From contig NZ_JALPRK010000001.1 in assembly GCF_023195895.1 (NCBI RefSeq), positions 372,001 through 436,000 of the forward strand: DNA of 64,000 bases, in the 5' to 3' direction. Below are positions 1 to 8,647 of this stretch, one piece after another (the first letter of the stretch is position 1; each line of letters begins with the position of its first letter). Below the pieces are notes generated by a model. The model ran no database searches. It saw only the letters and a list, made by a program, of their open reading frames with translations, and was not told the DNA's origin. Position numbers and translations under genes: made by a program. The stretch comes from Paenibacillus mellifer. Lineage in GTDB: Bacteria; Bacillota; Bacilli; Paenibacillales; Paenibacillaceae.

Positions 1-1850
1 CCTGGATCAACCGCGACCGTTTCGTCTTGTCCGCCGGCCATGGTTCTATGCTGCTGTACAGCTTGCTGCACCTGTCTGGTTATGACCTCCCAATGGAAGA
101 AATCAAACAATTCCGTCAATGGGGAAGCAAAACGCCGGGTCATCCGGAGTTTGGCCACACCGCTGGTGTGGATGCGACAACCGGTCCGCTTGGCCAAGGT
201 TTGGCGATGGCTGTAGGGATGGCGCTTGCGGAAACTCAACTGGCGGCGACATACAATAAAGGCGATCTGAAAGTGATCAATCACTATACGTACGGGATTT
301 GCGGCGACGGCGACCTGATGGAAGGTGTGGCCAGTGAAGCGGCATCGCTTGCCGGTCACCTGAAGCTGGGTAAATTGATTTTCCTCTATGACTCCAACGA
401 CATCTCGCTGGACGGCAAGCTGAACCTTAGTTTCTCGGAGAACGTGGCTCAGCGCTTCGAAGCTTACGGCTGGCAAACGCTGCGCGTGGAAGACGGCAAC
501 GATTTGGCGGCTATTGAAGCTGCGATCGAAGAAGCGAAACGCGATACCGAACGTCCAACGCTGATCGAAGTGAAGACAGTGATCGGTTACGGCAGCCCGA
601 ACAAGCAAGGCAAAGGCGGTCATGGCGGTACCCACGGCTCCCCGCTGGGCGCTGAAGAAGCGAAGCTGACCAAAGAGAACTACAAATGGGTCTATGAAGA
701 AGATTTCTATGTTCCGCAAGAAGTGCGCGAGCATTTTGCCAAAGTCAAAGAACGCGGGATTGCGGCGTATCAAGCTTGGCAAGAAACTTTCAAGAAATAT
801 CAATCGCAATATCCGGAGCTTGCCGCTCAATTCGAGCAAGCGATTGCCGGCGATCTGCCATCCGATTGGGATGCGAAGCTGCCTAAGTACAGTGTAACCG
901 ACAAAGCGGTCTCCACACGCGTAGCTTCCGGTAACGCGCTCAACGGACTTGCTCCGAACGTACCGCAACTGCTGGGCGGCTCCGCCGACCTGGAAAGCTC
1001 AACGATGACGCATTTGAACGACCTGGCCATGTATACGCCGGAAACCCGCGATGGCCGCAACTTGTATTTCGGCGTACGCGAGTTCGGTATGGCTGCTGCC
1101 ATGAACGGTATCATGCTGCATGGCGGTTTGAAAGTGTTCGGCGGCACGTTCTTCGTGTTCACCGATTACTTGCGTCCGGCTGTACGTTTGTCCGCGCTGA
1201 TGAAGTTGCCGGTCACTTACGTGCTGACGCATGACAGTATCGCGGTCGGCGAAGACGGCCCTACCCACGAGCCGATCGAACAGCTTGCTTCCCTGCGGAT
1301 CATCCCGGGCTTGACGGTCATCCGTCCGGCGGACGGCAATGAAACGTCGGCAGCATGGGCTTATGCGGTAGAGAACAAATCGAATCCGGTGGTCTTGGTG
1401 CTGACTCGTCAAAACCTGCCGATCCTGGAGAAAACAGCGGAAGCGGCTCGCGAAGGGATCAAACGCGGCGGTTACGTCGTATCCGACGCGAAGGACGGCA
1501 AACCGGTTGCGCAAATCATCGCAACGGGTTCCGAAGTTCAGCTTGCAGTTAAAGCGCAAGCCGCCCTGGCAGAAGAAGGGATCCATGTCCGCGTGATCAG
1601 CTTGCCAAGCGTGGATCTGTTCGATAAACAGGATCAGGCTTACAAGGACTCCGTTATCCTGCCGGACGTTAAAGCCCGCGTTGCTGTGGAAATGGCGCAC
1701 CCGTTCGGATGGGATCGTTTTGTCGGGGAGAAAGGTTCGGTCATCGGCATCGATAAATTCGGGGCTTCCGCGCCTGGCGATAAAGTGATTGAAGAGTATG
1801 GCTTTACCGTAGAGAACGTCGTTAACCACGTGAAATCTCAATTGAAATAA
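1..1850 (+). CDS. tkt: Transketolase, C-terminal ~615 residues (5' end outside window)
   Basis: This is a thiamine-diphosphate transketolase of the non-oxidative pentose phosphate pathway, cytosolic. The frame is open from base 3 ([14 protein letters not shown]), so about 50-60 N-terminal residues lie upstream of the window. Visible hallmarks are the ThDP motif starting [13 protein letters not shown] near base 302, [10 protein letters not shown] near 622, the pyrimidine-domain segments GGSADLESS and [11 protein letters not shown], and the substrate-loop [15 protein letters not shown] near 1230. The C-terminal domain is complete and ends in TAA at 1848-1850. ppnP follows 44 bp later on the same strand, with no terminator visible between them, so they may be co-transcribed. 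Identity is very secure; only the start is missing. Confidence 0.97.
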   Translation, partial: WINRDRFVLSAGHGSMLLYSLLHLSGYDLPMEEIKQFRQWGSKTPGHPEFGHTAGVDATTGPLGQGLAMAVGMALAETQLAATYNKGDLKVINHYTYGICGDGDLMEGVASEAASLAGHLKLGKLIFLYDSNDISLDGKLNLSFSENVAQRFEAYGWQTLRVEDGNDLAAIEAAIEEAKRDTERPTLIEVKTVIGYGSPNKQGKGGHGGTHGSPLGAEEAKLTKENYKWVYEEDFYVPQEVREHFAKVKERGIAAYQAWQETFKKYQSQYPELAAQFEQAIAGDLPSDWDAKLPKYSVTDKAVSTRVASGNALNGLAPNVPQLLGGSADLESSTMTHLNDLAMYTPETRDGRNLYFGVREFGMAAAMNGIMLHGGLKVFGGTFFVFTDYLRPAVRLSALMKLPVTYVLTHDSIAVGEDGPTHEPIEQLASLRIIPGLTVIRPADGNETSAAWAYAVENKSNPVVLVLTRQNLPILEKTAEAAREGIKRGGYVVSDAKDGKPVAQIIATGSEVQLAVKAQAALAEEGIHVRVISLPSVDLFDKQDQAYKDSVILPDVKARVAVEMAHPFGWDRFVGEKGSVIGIDKFGASAPGDKVIEEYGFTVENVVNHVKSQLK

Positions 1851-1894
1851 GTTATAGCAGGGACCTCTTAAAGGGGAAGAAGGGAGAGGGGAAC

Positions 1895-2218
1895 GTGACA
1901 GAGCAACTGCAAAATGTGACCGTAGAGAAGCAAGCTAACATTTATTTTGACGGCAAAGTCACGAGCCGGACCGTTTGGTTGCCGGACGGAAACAAACTGA
2001 CGCTGGGGATCATGCTCCCCGGGGAATATGAATTCGGTACGGACTCGCTGGAAGTAATGGACATTTTGTCCGGAGATCTGAAAGTGCTGCTTCCCGGCGA
2101 AACGCTGTGGCGGGAAATCAGCGGGCGCGGGACGTTCACCGTTCCTGCCAAGTCTTCCTTCAAGCTGGAGGTGCGCAGCGTCACCGATTACTGCTGCTCT
2201 TATGGGGCAGGAGCTTAA
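1895..2218 (+). CDS. ppnP: Pyrimidine/purine nucleoside phosphorylase PpnP (YaiE/DUF1255 family)
   Basis: This 107-residue single-domain cupin belongs to the PpnP family, which phosphorolyses a broad range of nucleosides to free base and (deoxy)ribose-1-phosphate. Family features visible are YFDGKVTSRTV near the N-terminus, the GIMLPGEYEFGTD segment, the ISGDLKVLLPG turn and the C-terminal Y-C-C-S-Y, all matching the E. coli YaiE layout; the length is slightly above the usual ~95. The start is GTG at 1895, preceded by a purine-rich GGGAGAGGGG ribosome binding site. It follows tkt by 44 bp; the sugar phosphate it releases could feed the pentose phosphate pathway, though that link is inference. 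A strong terminator follows. Biochemical function comes from family knowledge. Confidence 0.9.
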   Translation: MTEQLQNVTVEKQANIYFDGKVTSRTVWLPDGNKLTLGIMLPGEYEFGTDSLEVMDILSGDLKVLLPGETLWREISGRGTFTVPAKSSFKLEVRSVTDYCCSYGAGA

Positions 2219-2240
2219 GCCTCCCCTGAGCGAATCAAAA

Positions 2241-2279
2241 AGGCAGGTATCAGCGAATTGTTCGCTGTACCTGCCTTTA
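2241..2279 (+). terminator. Rho-independent terminator after ppnP
   Basis: The inverted repeat AAGGCAGGTA ... TACCTGCCTT has a 10-bp stem with an internal loop containing a smaller GCGAA/TTCGC stem, followed by a T-rich stretch. It sits between convergent ppnP and the leftward dehydrogenase, so it may serve both strands. Confidence 0.8.
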
Positions 2280-2296
2280 TGTTCTTTACCGTTAGC

Positions 2297-3196
2297 TTAT
2301 TCGCCGATTTGTTTGCCGATCCAAGCTTCATACAGCTTGACGACGGAGGAGAGGTCCTCCTCGCCGAAACCTTGGGTCTGTCCCGCTTGGAACAAGCTCT
2401 TGGCCAGACTCAGCATCGGCGACGGAATCCCCGAGCCGTCGGTTAAAGCGGACGCCAGTTTCAAATCCTTCAACATCAGCGCCAGCGAGAATTGGTTCGT
2501 GAAATCATGCTCGATGATTTTGCGTCCCTTGAGCTCCGCCGCTTTGCTGCCGGCGGAACCCAACTGCACGAGTTCCAGGAAGCGGTCTGCTGGCAGACCC
2601 GATTTGGAGGCGATAGCAAACCCTTCGGCGAGCGCCAGATTGTTGATGCCAACGATCGTGTTATGGGCCAGCTTGGCGACGGCGCCGCTGCCGTTGTCGC
2701 CCATGTGCAGCACCTTTTTGCCCATGGTGTCGAACAAGTCCATCACCTGAGAGAGCGCGTCCGTGGAGCCGCCGATCATAAATACAAGCGTGCCGTCGAT
2801 CGCGGCCGGCGAGCTGCCGGTGACCGGAGCGTCGAGGAACGCGCCTCCAAGCTCAGTGATCTGCGAGGCTAGCCGTTGGACAAGAGCGGGCGAGATCGTC
2901 GAGCAGTCGATGACGGTGGTTCTGGGCCGGATTCCGGCCATTACGCCGCTTTCACCTTCATATACTTCGACGATAGACTCATCGTTGCTGACCATCGTGA
3001 TTACGACGTCCGCCCCGGCGGCGGCTTCCTTCGGCAAAGATGCTACCGCGGCTCCCTGTTCGGCAAGGGGGGCGGCTTTGGATGTAGTCCGGTTAAACAC
3101 GGTTACGGGATAACCTGCTTTCAGCAAGTTCGATGCCATAGGCGCACCCATCGTCCCGAGGCCGATAAATCCGATTTTTTTCAAGTTCGTCACCAT
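2297..3196 (-). CDS. NAD(P)-dependent oxidoreductase, beta-hydroxyacid dehydrogenase (HIBADH-like) family
   Basis: The 299-residue product is a complete beta-hydroxyacid dehydrogenase, the family of 3-hydroxyisobutyrate, tartronate-semialdehyde and glyoxylate/succinic-semialdehyde reductases. The N-terminal Rossmann motif GLGTMGAPMA is at residues 12-21, the substrate-binding segment DAPVTGSSPAA at about 122-132, and the catalytic lysine K175 sits in GAVAKLAHN. Length is normal. It is transcribed leftward alone, converging with ppnP and divergent from pgi. Substrate cannot be read from sequence; the neighbours are central carbon genes, but no valine-degradation or glycerate operon is present. 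The ATG at 3196 is the start shown by the ORF; an internal GTG cannot be excluded. Confidence 0.88.
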   Translation of the reverse strand: MVTNLKKIGFIGLGTMGAPMASNLLKAGYPVTVFNRTTSKAAPLAEQGAAVASLPKEAAAGADVVITMVSNDESIVEVYEGESGVMAGIRPRTTVIDCSTISPALVQRLASQITELGGAFLDAPVTGSSPAAIDGTLVFMIGGSTDALSQVMDLFDTMGKKVLHMGDNGSGAVAKLAHNTIVGINNLALAEGFAIASKSGLPADRFLELVQLGSAGSKAAELKGRKIIEHDFTNQFSLALMLKDLKLASALTDGSGIPSPMLSLAKSLFQAGQTQGFGEEDLSSVVKLYEAWIGKQIGE

Positions 3197-3263
3197 CTTC
3201 CAAAAGAATTGAACATCATTTAATTATTTTAGCACGGCGCGTGGAAACCTGTATATTGTGCCC

Positions 3264-3292
3264 TTGTCATTGCCGGGAATTTACAGTATCCT
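3264..3292 (+). promoter_or_regulatory. Candidate sigma-A promoter for pgi
   Basis: TTGTCA (3264-3269) and TATCCT (3287-3292) are separated by 17 bp, about 120 bp before the pgi start. The match to TTGACA/TATAAT is moderate. Confidence 0.5.
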
Positions 3293-3410
3293 AGTTTTAA
3301 GTTGTTTGAGGCGGCGTTCAGACCGGCTTTTTTTACCAGACAGCAGCATTTGAACGTTTCCTCTTGGATAGGTCAGTGAGATAAATATTAGACGGAGGAG
3401 AGTTTCAGCA

Positions 3411-4766
3411 ATGTCCAAAAAAGTGACGTTTGACTACAGTAAAGCCCTGCAATTTGTCGGGCAGCATGAGGTCGATTATTTTGCGGAGCCGATTCGCACG
3501 GCTCATGAGCAGCTACATAAAGGAACCGGGGCAGGTTCCGACTTCTTGGGTTGGATTAACCTGCCGACCGACTATGATAAAGAAGAGTTTGCCCGCATTC
3601 AGAAAGCGGCAGCCAAGATCCAAAGCGATTCCGACGTTCTGATCGTCATCGGCATCGGCGGTTCCTACCTGGGCGCGCGCGCGGCGATCGAATCGTTGTC
3701 CCATTCGTTCTATAACTTGCTGCCGAAGGACAAGCGCAAGACGCCGGAAGTTTATTTTGCCGGGAACAACATCAGCTCGACGTACGTGAATCACCTGCTT
3801 GAACTGATTGAAGGGAAGGACTTCTCGGTGAACGTGATCTCCAAATCGGGGACGACAACGGAGCCGGCGATCGCTTTCCGCATCTTCCGCGCTGCGCTGG
3901 AGAAGAAATACGGCAAGGAAGAAGCGCGTAAACGCATTTACGCGACGACTGACAAAGCCAAAGGGGCGCTCAAGAAGTTGTCCACCGAAGAAGGCTACGA
4001 AACGTTCGTGATTCCGGACGATGTGGGCGGACGTTATTCCGTTCTGACTGCAGTTGGCCTGTTGCCGATTGCGACCGCCGGTATTAATATTGAAGAAATG
4101 ATGCAAGGCGCAGCCGATGCATCGAAGGAATTCAGCAACCCGAACCTCGCCGAGAACGCCAGTTACCAATATGCAGCTGTGCGTAACGCGTTGTATCGCA
4201 AGGGTAAAGTGACGGAAATCCTCGTAAACTACGAGCCTTCCTTGCACTATGTATCGGAGTGGTGGAAGCAGTTGTTCGGCGAAAGCGAAGGCAAGGATTA
4301 CAAAGGGATTTATCCGGCTTCGGTTGATTTCTCCACCGATCTGCACTCCATGGGTCAATTCATCCAAGAGGGCAACCGGAACATCTTCGAAACGGTGATT
4401 CAAGTGACTGAGGTGCCGAGCCACATCACGATTGAATCCGATCCAGCCGATCTGGACGGTTTGAACTTCCTGTCCGGCAAAACGCTTGATTTCGTTAACA
4501 AGAAAGCGTTCCAAGGTACGTTGCTGGCACATACCGACGGTCAAGTTCCCAATCTGGTTGTGAACGTACCGGACATGACACCGTATTCTTTCGGTTATCT
4601 GGTTTATTTCTTTGAAAAAGCCTGCGGCATTAGCGGTTACCTGCTGGGCGTTAACCCATTCGACCAACCGGGTGTCGAAGCGTACAAGAAAAACATGTTC
4701 GCGCTGCTCGGTAAACCGGGTTACGAGAAGGAAAAGGCCGAACTGGAAGCTCGTCTTTCCGAATAA
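3411..4766 (+). CDS. pgi: Glucose-6-phosphate isomerase
   Basis: This 451-residue enzyme interconverts glucose-6-phosphate and fructose-6-phosphate in glycolysis/gluconeogenesis, in the cytosol. It is the shorter Bacillus-type isomerase, and the length is normal. Signature segments include [14 protein letters not shown] near residue 80, the phosphate-binding [12 protein letters not shown] near residue 142, [14 protein letters not shown] near 206 and the C-terminal [12 protein letters not shown]. The ATG at 3411 has a GGAGGAG ribosome binding site at about 3393. It stands alone, with its own candidate promoter at 3264-3292 and a stem-loop after it. Together with tkt upstream this marks a central carbon region. 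Confidence 0.97.
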   Translation: MSKKVTFDYSKALQFVGQHEVDYFAEPIRTAHEQLHKGTGAGSDFLGWINLPTDYDKEEFARIQKAAAKIQSDSDVLIVIGIGGSYLGARAAIESLSHSFYNLLPKDKRKTPEVYFAGNNISSTYVNHLLELIEGKDFSVNVISKSGTTTEPAIAFRIFRAALEKKYGKEEARKRIYATTDKAKGALKKLSTEEGYETFVIPDDVGGRYSVLTAVGLLPIATAGINIEEMMQGAADASKEFSNPNLAENASYQYAAVRNALYRKGKVTEILVNYEPSLHYVSEWWKQLFGESEGKDYKGIYPASVDFSTDLHSMGQFIQEGNRNIFETVIQVTEVPSHITIESDPADLDGLNFLSGKTLDFVNKKAFQGTLLAHTDGQVPNLVVNVPDMTPYSFGYLVYFFEKACGISGYLLGVNPFDQPGVEAYKKNMFALLGKPGYEKEKAELEARLSE

Positions 4767-4802
4767 GTAAGGCCAGGTAAATTCGTTTAAGTTAGACTGT
4801 CA

Positions 4803-4842
4803 GGAAGCAGTTCGCCGGATCATACCGGAGGAGCTGCTTCTT
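4803..4842 (+). terminator. Stem-loop after pgi, probable weak terminator
   Basis: GAAGCAG(T)TC-CCGG ... CCGG-GAGCTGCTTC forms a long near-perfect hairpin, but only a short CTTCTT tail follows, so it could equally be an mRNA-stabilising 3' structure. Confidence 0.5.
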
Positions 4843-4867
4843 GGCACATTCATAAGGATGGTCTCAT

Positions 4868-5500
4868 ATGTTGGAAAAGTACAAGACAGTTCGGCAAGCC
4901 GGAGAGCAAGAAATCGTTATTAAGAAATCGCGGTTTATTGGGCATGTGAAACCGGTGGAAACCGAAGCCGATGCGCTTCAGTTTATTGAGGAGATCAAGA
5001 AGAAACACTGGAATGCCACGCACAACTGTTCCGCGTACATGATCGGGGAACGGGATGAAATCCAGAAGCAATCGGACGACGGGGAGCCGAGCGGAACAGC
5101 CGGCAAGCCGATTTTGGAGGTGATCAAAAATCAGGGCCTCAAGAACGTCGCCATTGTTGTAACCCGGTATTTCGGAGGGATCATGCTGGGGGCGGGCGGT
5201 CTCATTCGGGCATATACTGACGGAGCCGTCGCAGCGATTGAAGCAGGGGAAGCCATTACCCGTGTGCTTCACCAGCAAGTATTCGTGGAGCTTGATTACA
5301 CTTGGCTAGGTAAAGTGGAGAATGAATTGCGTAACCGCGGGATCACTACGGGAGATACGGGGTTTGCGGATAAGGTGACACTATGCTGTCTGCCGCATCA
5401 TCCGGAGGCGCAAGCCTTCAAGGATTGGATGACCGATTTGACGGGAGGGCAGGCCGTGATGACGGAAGGTGAAAAGGTTTATTTTATTGAAGGGGAATAA
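4868..5500 (+). CDS. YigZ/IMPACT family protein
   Basis: This 210-residue protein has the two-domain IMPACT/YigZ layout: an N-terminal UPF0029 domain (residues 1-120) with the conserved DDGEPSGTAGKP segment near residue 75 and RYFGGIMLGAGGLIRAY near 110, then a C-terminal ferredoxin-like DUF1949 domain. Eukaryotic IMPACT regulates Gcn2; the bacterial role is not well defined, so no function is claimed beyond the family. AAGGATGG precedes the ATG at 4868. Its stop codon overlaps the start of the downstream TetR gene (TAATG), which suggests coupled translation. Confidence 0.9.
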   Translation: MLEKYKTVRQAGEQEIVIKKSRFIGHVKPVETEADALQFIEEIKKKHWNATHNCSAYMIGERDEIQKQSDDGEPSGTAGKPILEVIKNQGLKNVAIVVTRYFGGIMLGAGGLIRAYTDGAVAAIEAGEAITRVLHQQVFVELDYTWLGKVENELRNRGITTGDTGFADKVTLCCLPHHPEAQAFKDWMTDLTGGQAVMTEGEKVYFIEGE

Positions 5501-6102
5501 TGCCTATGGCAAGAAGAGCAGTTGATCAGGAGTTGTCGAGAGAAAGAATTATGGAAGCGGCCCGGCACTTGTTCATTATCAAAGGGTACCGCGGGATTTC
5601 CATGAGGAGCATCGGTCAGCATTTGGGATACAGTCACGGCTCGCTTTATTATCACTTCAAGGAAAAAGCCGAGTTGTTTTATGCCATCGTGGTGAAAGAT
5701 TTCGAGTCACTGACCCATCTGTGCGAGCAGGTGACCAAGCGGCCGCCTACCGACGGGCTGACCAAAGCGGAGCAGCTTATGCTGGAATTCATCAAATTCG
5801 GCTTGGAGCATCCGCACCAATACGAAATCATGTTTATGCTCAGGGACGAGGAAATATTGGCGTACTGTCGCAGCGAACAGGCCAAATGCTTCAATATGTT
5901 TGAGTCCATCATCCGCAGTTTTTTGCAGGAGGAGAGGCATCCACTGGAGAACAATCCGTCTCTTCCGCTCAGCATGTTTTTGGGTATGCATGGATTTATC
6001 TCTTACTACATCCAGGATCGGCTGACCTTTGAAGAGATTAAGCCGGCCGCTGTCGCGCACGTCAAAATGTTAAGCCACAGCATTTACCGCATAACGTCAT
6101 AA
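5500..6102 (+). CDS. TetR/AcrR family transcriptional regulator
   Basis: The 200-residue protein has a typical TetR N-terminal DNA-binding domain (residues ~10-58: RIMEAARHLFIIKGYRG ... SIGQHLGYSHGSLYYHFKEKAELF), followed by an all-helical ligand-binding/dimerisation domain. The start is either ATG 5500, overlapping the yigZ stop, or ATG 5506 (MARRAVDQ); the GAAGGGG ribosome binding site at about 5489-5495 suits 5506 slightly better. Overlap with yigZ implies one transcript. The effector and target are unknown; no palindromic operator was recognised nearby. A strong hairpin terminator follows. Confidence 0.9.
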   Translation: MPMARRAVDQELSRERIMEAARHLFIIKGYRGISMRSIGQHLGYSHGSLYYHFKEKAELFYAIVVKDFESLTHLCEQVTKRPPTDGLTKAEQLMLEFIKFGLEHPHQYEIMFMLRDEEILAYCRSEQAKCFNMFESIIRSFLQEERHPLENNPSLPLSMFLGMHGFISYYIQDRLTFEEIKPAAVAHVKMLSHSIYRITS

Positions 6103-6176
6103 GGCGTTTTTGTTTTCACTTCTCGCTTTATCCAATTACACCATTATTGCATCAATACTTTATAACACTAATTGAC

Positions 6177-6224
6177 AAAACCGGTCCAACCCCGTCATAA
6201 ATGTTCGGGGCAGGCCGGTTTTTT
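6177..6224. terminator. Strong rho-independent terminator
   Basis: AAAACCGG ... CCGGTTTT arms with a nested CCCCG/CGGGG stem are followed by further T residues. It closes the yigZ-tetR unit and insulates the next promoter; the A-run on the left arm could allow function on the other strand. Confidence 0.75.
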
Positions 6225-6282
6225 GTGTGACATTTGGAGAAAAAAAGCCGCCAAAACCGCTTGGCTACACCTTTTTTTCAGA

Positions 6283-6311
6283 TTGACGGAATGCTTGGGG
6301 TTTGGTAATCT
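6283..6311 (+). promoter_or_regulatory. Sigma-A promoter for the CysA-like gene
   Basis: TTGACG (6283-6288) and TAATCT (6306-6311) are separated by exactly 17 bp. A leader of about 75 nt to the ATG at 6396 follows; no known riboswitch was recognised in it. Confidence 0.65.
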
Positions 6312-6395
6312 ATTCTTATAAACAAATCCAAGTAAATTCATCAGAATATATAATAATTCAGTTCTTTCGAAACCGGAAAGGATGTGTGGTTTTGC

Positions 6396-7460
6396 ATGCA
6401 TGTAGAAGTGCGGAATTTAGATAAGCATTTTGGCAGCTTTCATGCCGTCCAAAATGTCAGTTTTGGCATCAAAAAGGGGCAATTGATCGGTTTGCTGGGA
6501 CCTAGCGGGGGCGGCAAAACGTCGATCCTTCGCATGCTTGCAGGACTGGAGCAGCCGGATGGCGGGGAGATTCTGTTCCATGGGAAGCGGGTCAACGAGC
6601 TGGCGCCGCAGGATCGCGGAATCGGCTTTGTATTCCAGAGCTACGCTCTTTTTAAGCATATGACGGTATTCGATAATATTGCCTTCGGATTACAAGTGAA
6701 GAAGGTATCGAAGGCGGATACGCGGGCGCGGGTCATGGAGCTGGTCGAGTTGACGGGACTGCGGGGATTCGAGCATCGCTATCCGCATCAGTTGTCAGGG
6801 GGGCAACGCCAACGGGTTGCCTTTGCCCGTGCTTTGGCACCGCAGCCGCAGCTGTTGTTGCTGGATGAGCCGTTTGCCGCAATTGACGCCAAGATCCGCC
6901 AGGAGCTGCGTTCGTGGTTGCGGGAGTTGATCGAACGGGTGGGTATCACTTCGATTTTCGTCACCCATGACCAGGATGAAGCAATTGAAGTGGCCGACGA
7001 GATTATGATTATTAATCAGGGACGTCTGGAGCAAAAAGGGACGCCGTGGGATATCTACAAGGAACCGGAGACTCCGTTTGTCGCTTCATTTATCGGGCAA
7101 TCGACGCTGGTGGAGCGTGCTGTTGACCTGAAGGGCTTCGAGGAGGAAAGCGGCGGGCCGGAGACGAAAGCCTTGATCCGTCCGGAATATATCGAAGTGG
7201 GCACCGATCACGAATTTACATTGTTGTCCGCAACTGCCCCAGGCATCGTGAAGCACCTGCACTTCCGAGGCAGCGAATGGCTGGTGGAGGTCGAGGTTGG
7301 CGGGCATACGCTGACGACGTTTCGCTCCCTGGAGAAGGAAACGTTGAAGGCGGGCCAGGAGGTGCGCGTCCTGGTGCACCGCGCCTATCTCTTCGACCAG
7401 GAGCGGAGCTGGATACTCGAGAATCCCCTGAAGCGCGATCCGCTGAGCGTGATGATTTAA
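6396..7460 (+). CDS. cysA: CysA-like sulfate/molybdate-type ABC transporter ATP-binding protein (orphan)
   Basis: The 354-residue ATPase has Walker A GPSGGGKTS, Q-loop FQSYALF, signature LSGGQRQRV, Walker B LLLLDEPFAAID and switch HDQDEA, followed by a C-terminal TOBE-like domain. The overall pattern is that of CysA, which powers sulfate/thiosulfate import with CysT and CysW. ATG 6396 (MHVEVRNLDKHFG) is chosen over the in-frame GTG at 6384 because homologues begin there and GGAAAGGA at 6375-6382 leaves room. No CysT, CysW or sulfate-binding protein gene is adjacent: a TetR unit lies before it and convergent genes after it. It must work with membrane partners elsewhere or serve another importer. 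It has its own promoter and terminator. Confidence 0.85.
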   Translation: MHVEVRNLDKHFGSFHAVQNVSFGIKKGQLIGLLGPSGGGKTSILRMLAGLEQPDGGEILFHGKRVNELAPQDRGIGFVFQSYALFKHMTVFDNIAFGLQVKKVSKADTRARVMELVELTGLRGFEHRYPHQLSGGQRQRVAFARALAPQPQLLLLDEPFAAIDAKIRQELRSWLRELIERVGITSIFVTHDQDEAIEVADEIMIINQGRLEQKGTPWDIYKEPETPFVASFIGQSTLVERAVDLKGFEEESGGPETKALIRPEYIEVGTDHEFTLLSATAPGIVKHLHFRGSEWLVEVEVGGHTLTTFRSLEKETLKAGQEVRVLVHRAYLFDQERSWILENPLKRDPLSVMI

Positions 7461-7497
7461 TATTGGCCCCCAAATACCGCTATTTTGGCGGGAAGAA

Positions 7498-7533
7498 AAA
7501 GAAGCCGCTGAATGGTTTTTCAGCGGCTTCTTT
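7498..7533. terminator. Bidirectional terminator between convergent genes
   Basis: AAAGAAGCCGCTGAA ... TTCAGCGGCTTCTTT is a 15-bp perfect stem around a short loop, with an A-run before and T-run after. It can terminate both the CysA-like gene and the leftward ABC-2 operon. Confidence 0.88.
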
Positions 7534-7549
7534 GCGTTCTCGTATTCGT

Positions 7550-8647
7550 TTACGCTCTCGACCGGACTTCCTGGCGCATGAACAGGACGTAGGACAAGCC
7601 AAAGCAGATCATCGTGGCAGCGAGCAGACCGGTCAGCTGCGGCCAGATCAGCAGCAGGCTTTGGCCCAGCGACAAAGGGCTGGCGATCGCTCCGACGAGC
7701 TGATCCATCGTCAGCGGTCCAAGGGCACGGACACCGGGCGAGAGCATCGTCGAGATCGTCTCCGAGAACAACTCCGTCGGGGACAGTCGATTCAGCGTCA
7801 GCACGAGATTCATCTGCCGCAGCTGAGCTTCCGGTGATGCCATCTGCGACACGGCCGTCGCGCTGTCGATCATGTTGATGATCATGCTGTAGAAGATGGT
7901 GAAGAACAACCAAATCGCGATGGACGACAACGCCGATGTCGCCGCCTGGCGGAAGCGAATCGAGAACAGGATCGACAAGCAAAGCCAGAAGCCGATGTAA
8001 ACGACGGCGATGAGCAGAAAGATGAGGATGCGAGCAAACTCCTCTGGCGTCGGCGGATACCCGATCGTAAACAAGCCAAGCCCCATCACGAGCAAGCCGA
8101 GCGAAAATACGACGACAGCGATCATCGCCAAAGCGGAAATGAACTTCGCTTTGATGAAATCATCGCGGTAAATAGGCTGCGACAGCAGGCGGCCTAGGGT
8201 CCCTTTATTCCGTTCGGAGTTAACGGCGTCGAATCCGAGTGTAGCCCCGATCAGCGGTCCCAACCAGGACAGGAACGTGGAGAAGGAGGGAACCGCCAGC
8301 GCGGAGCTGGTTAAGGTATACATTTTCAGGAACAGAAACGTATCGCCCACTCCGCCGTCAGCCGCACTGCCACCCGATCGAATGGCCGTAGCGGCCGAAT
8401 AAATCGAGCCGATGCAAGCCAGCACGATAATGCCCATCAGAATTCCGAAGCGCCAACTGCTCAAATGATCGCCGATTTCCTTCTGCACCATGACCCAAAA
8501 GGAGGAGGACGAGCGTTCCCGTGGCCGGTCCGCTTCGCCTGCGGGACGCAGCTCCGCCCACAATCTGCTTATGCGCTCCCGCCTTTCATTCAAGCGCAGC
8601 AGCTCCTTTAGTGTTCGGCTTTCGACTGCTTTGTTAGGCTGCATCAT
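7550..8647 (-). CDS. ABC-2 type transporter permease
   Basis: This 365-residue integral membrane protein has a polar N-terminal ~55 residues, then a first membrane segment (FGILMGIIVLACIGSIYSA), a loop, and five more hydrophobic segments toward the C-terminus. The cytosolic-loop motif NSERNKGTLGRLLSQPIYRDDFIKAK is characteristic of ABC-2 (NosY/YhaP-like) permeases. The start overlaps the ATPase stop (ATGATG/TGA), and the NEW3 protein gene lies one further upstream, so all three form one leftward operon. Direction of transport is presumably export; the substrate is unknown. A bidirectional terminator closes the operon. Confidence 0.88.
   Translation of the reverse strand: MMQPNKAVESRTLKELLRLNERRERISRLWAELRPAGEADRPRERSSSSFWVMVQKEIGDHLSSWRFGILMGIIVLACIGSIYSAATAIRSGGSAADGGVGDTFLFLKMYTLTSSALAVPSFSTFLSWLGPLIGATLGFDAVNSERNKGTLGRLLSQPIYRDDFIKAKFISALAMIAVVVFSLGLLVMGLGLFTIGYPPTPEEFARILIFLLIAVVYIGFWLCLSILFSIRFRQAATSALSSIAIWLFFTIFYSMIINMIDSATAVSQMASPEAQLRQMNLVLTLNRLSPTELFSETISTMLSPGVRALGPLTMDQLVGAIASPLSLGQSLLLIWPQLTGLLAATMICFGLSYVLFMRQEVRSRA

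Noticed and set aside
999..1841. 280-codon frame antisense to tkt
   Set aside because: Long opposite-strand frames are expected in GC-rich codon usage. It has no ribosome binding site, no recognisable domain, and lies wholly inside a conserved gene.
3513..4667. 384-codon frame antisense to pgi
   Set aside because: It mirrors the codon pattern of pgi and encodes an Arg/His/Gln-rich sequence without any family signature.
7277..7837. 186-codon frame across the end of the CysA-like gene and the terminator
   Set aside because: It crosses a strong terminator hairpin and two real genes in other frames, and is highly Arg/Gly/Gln-rich.
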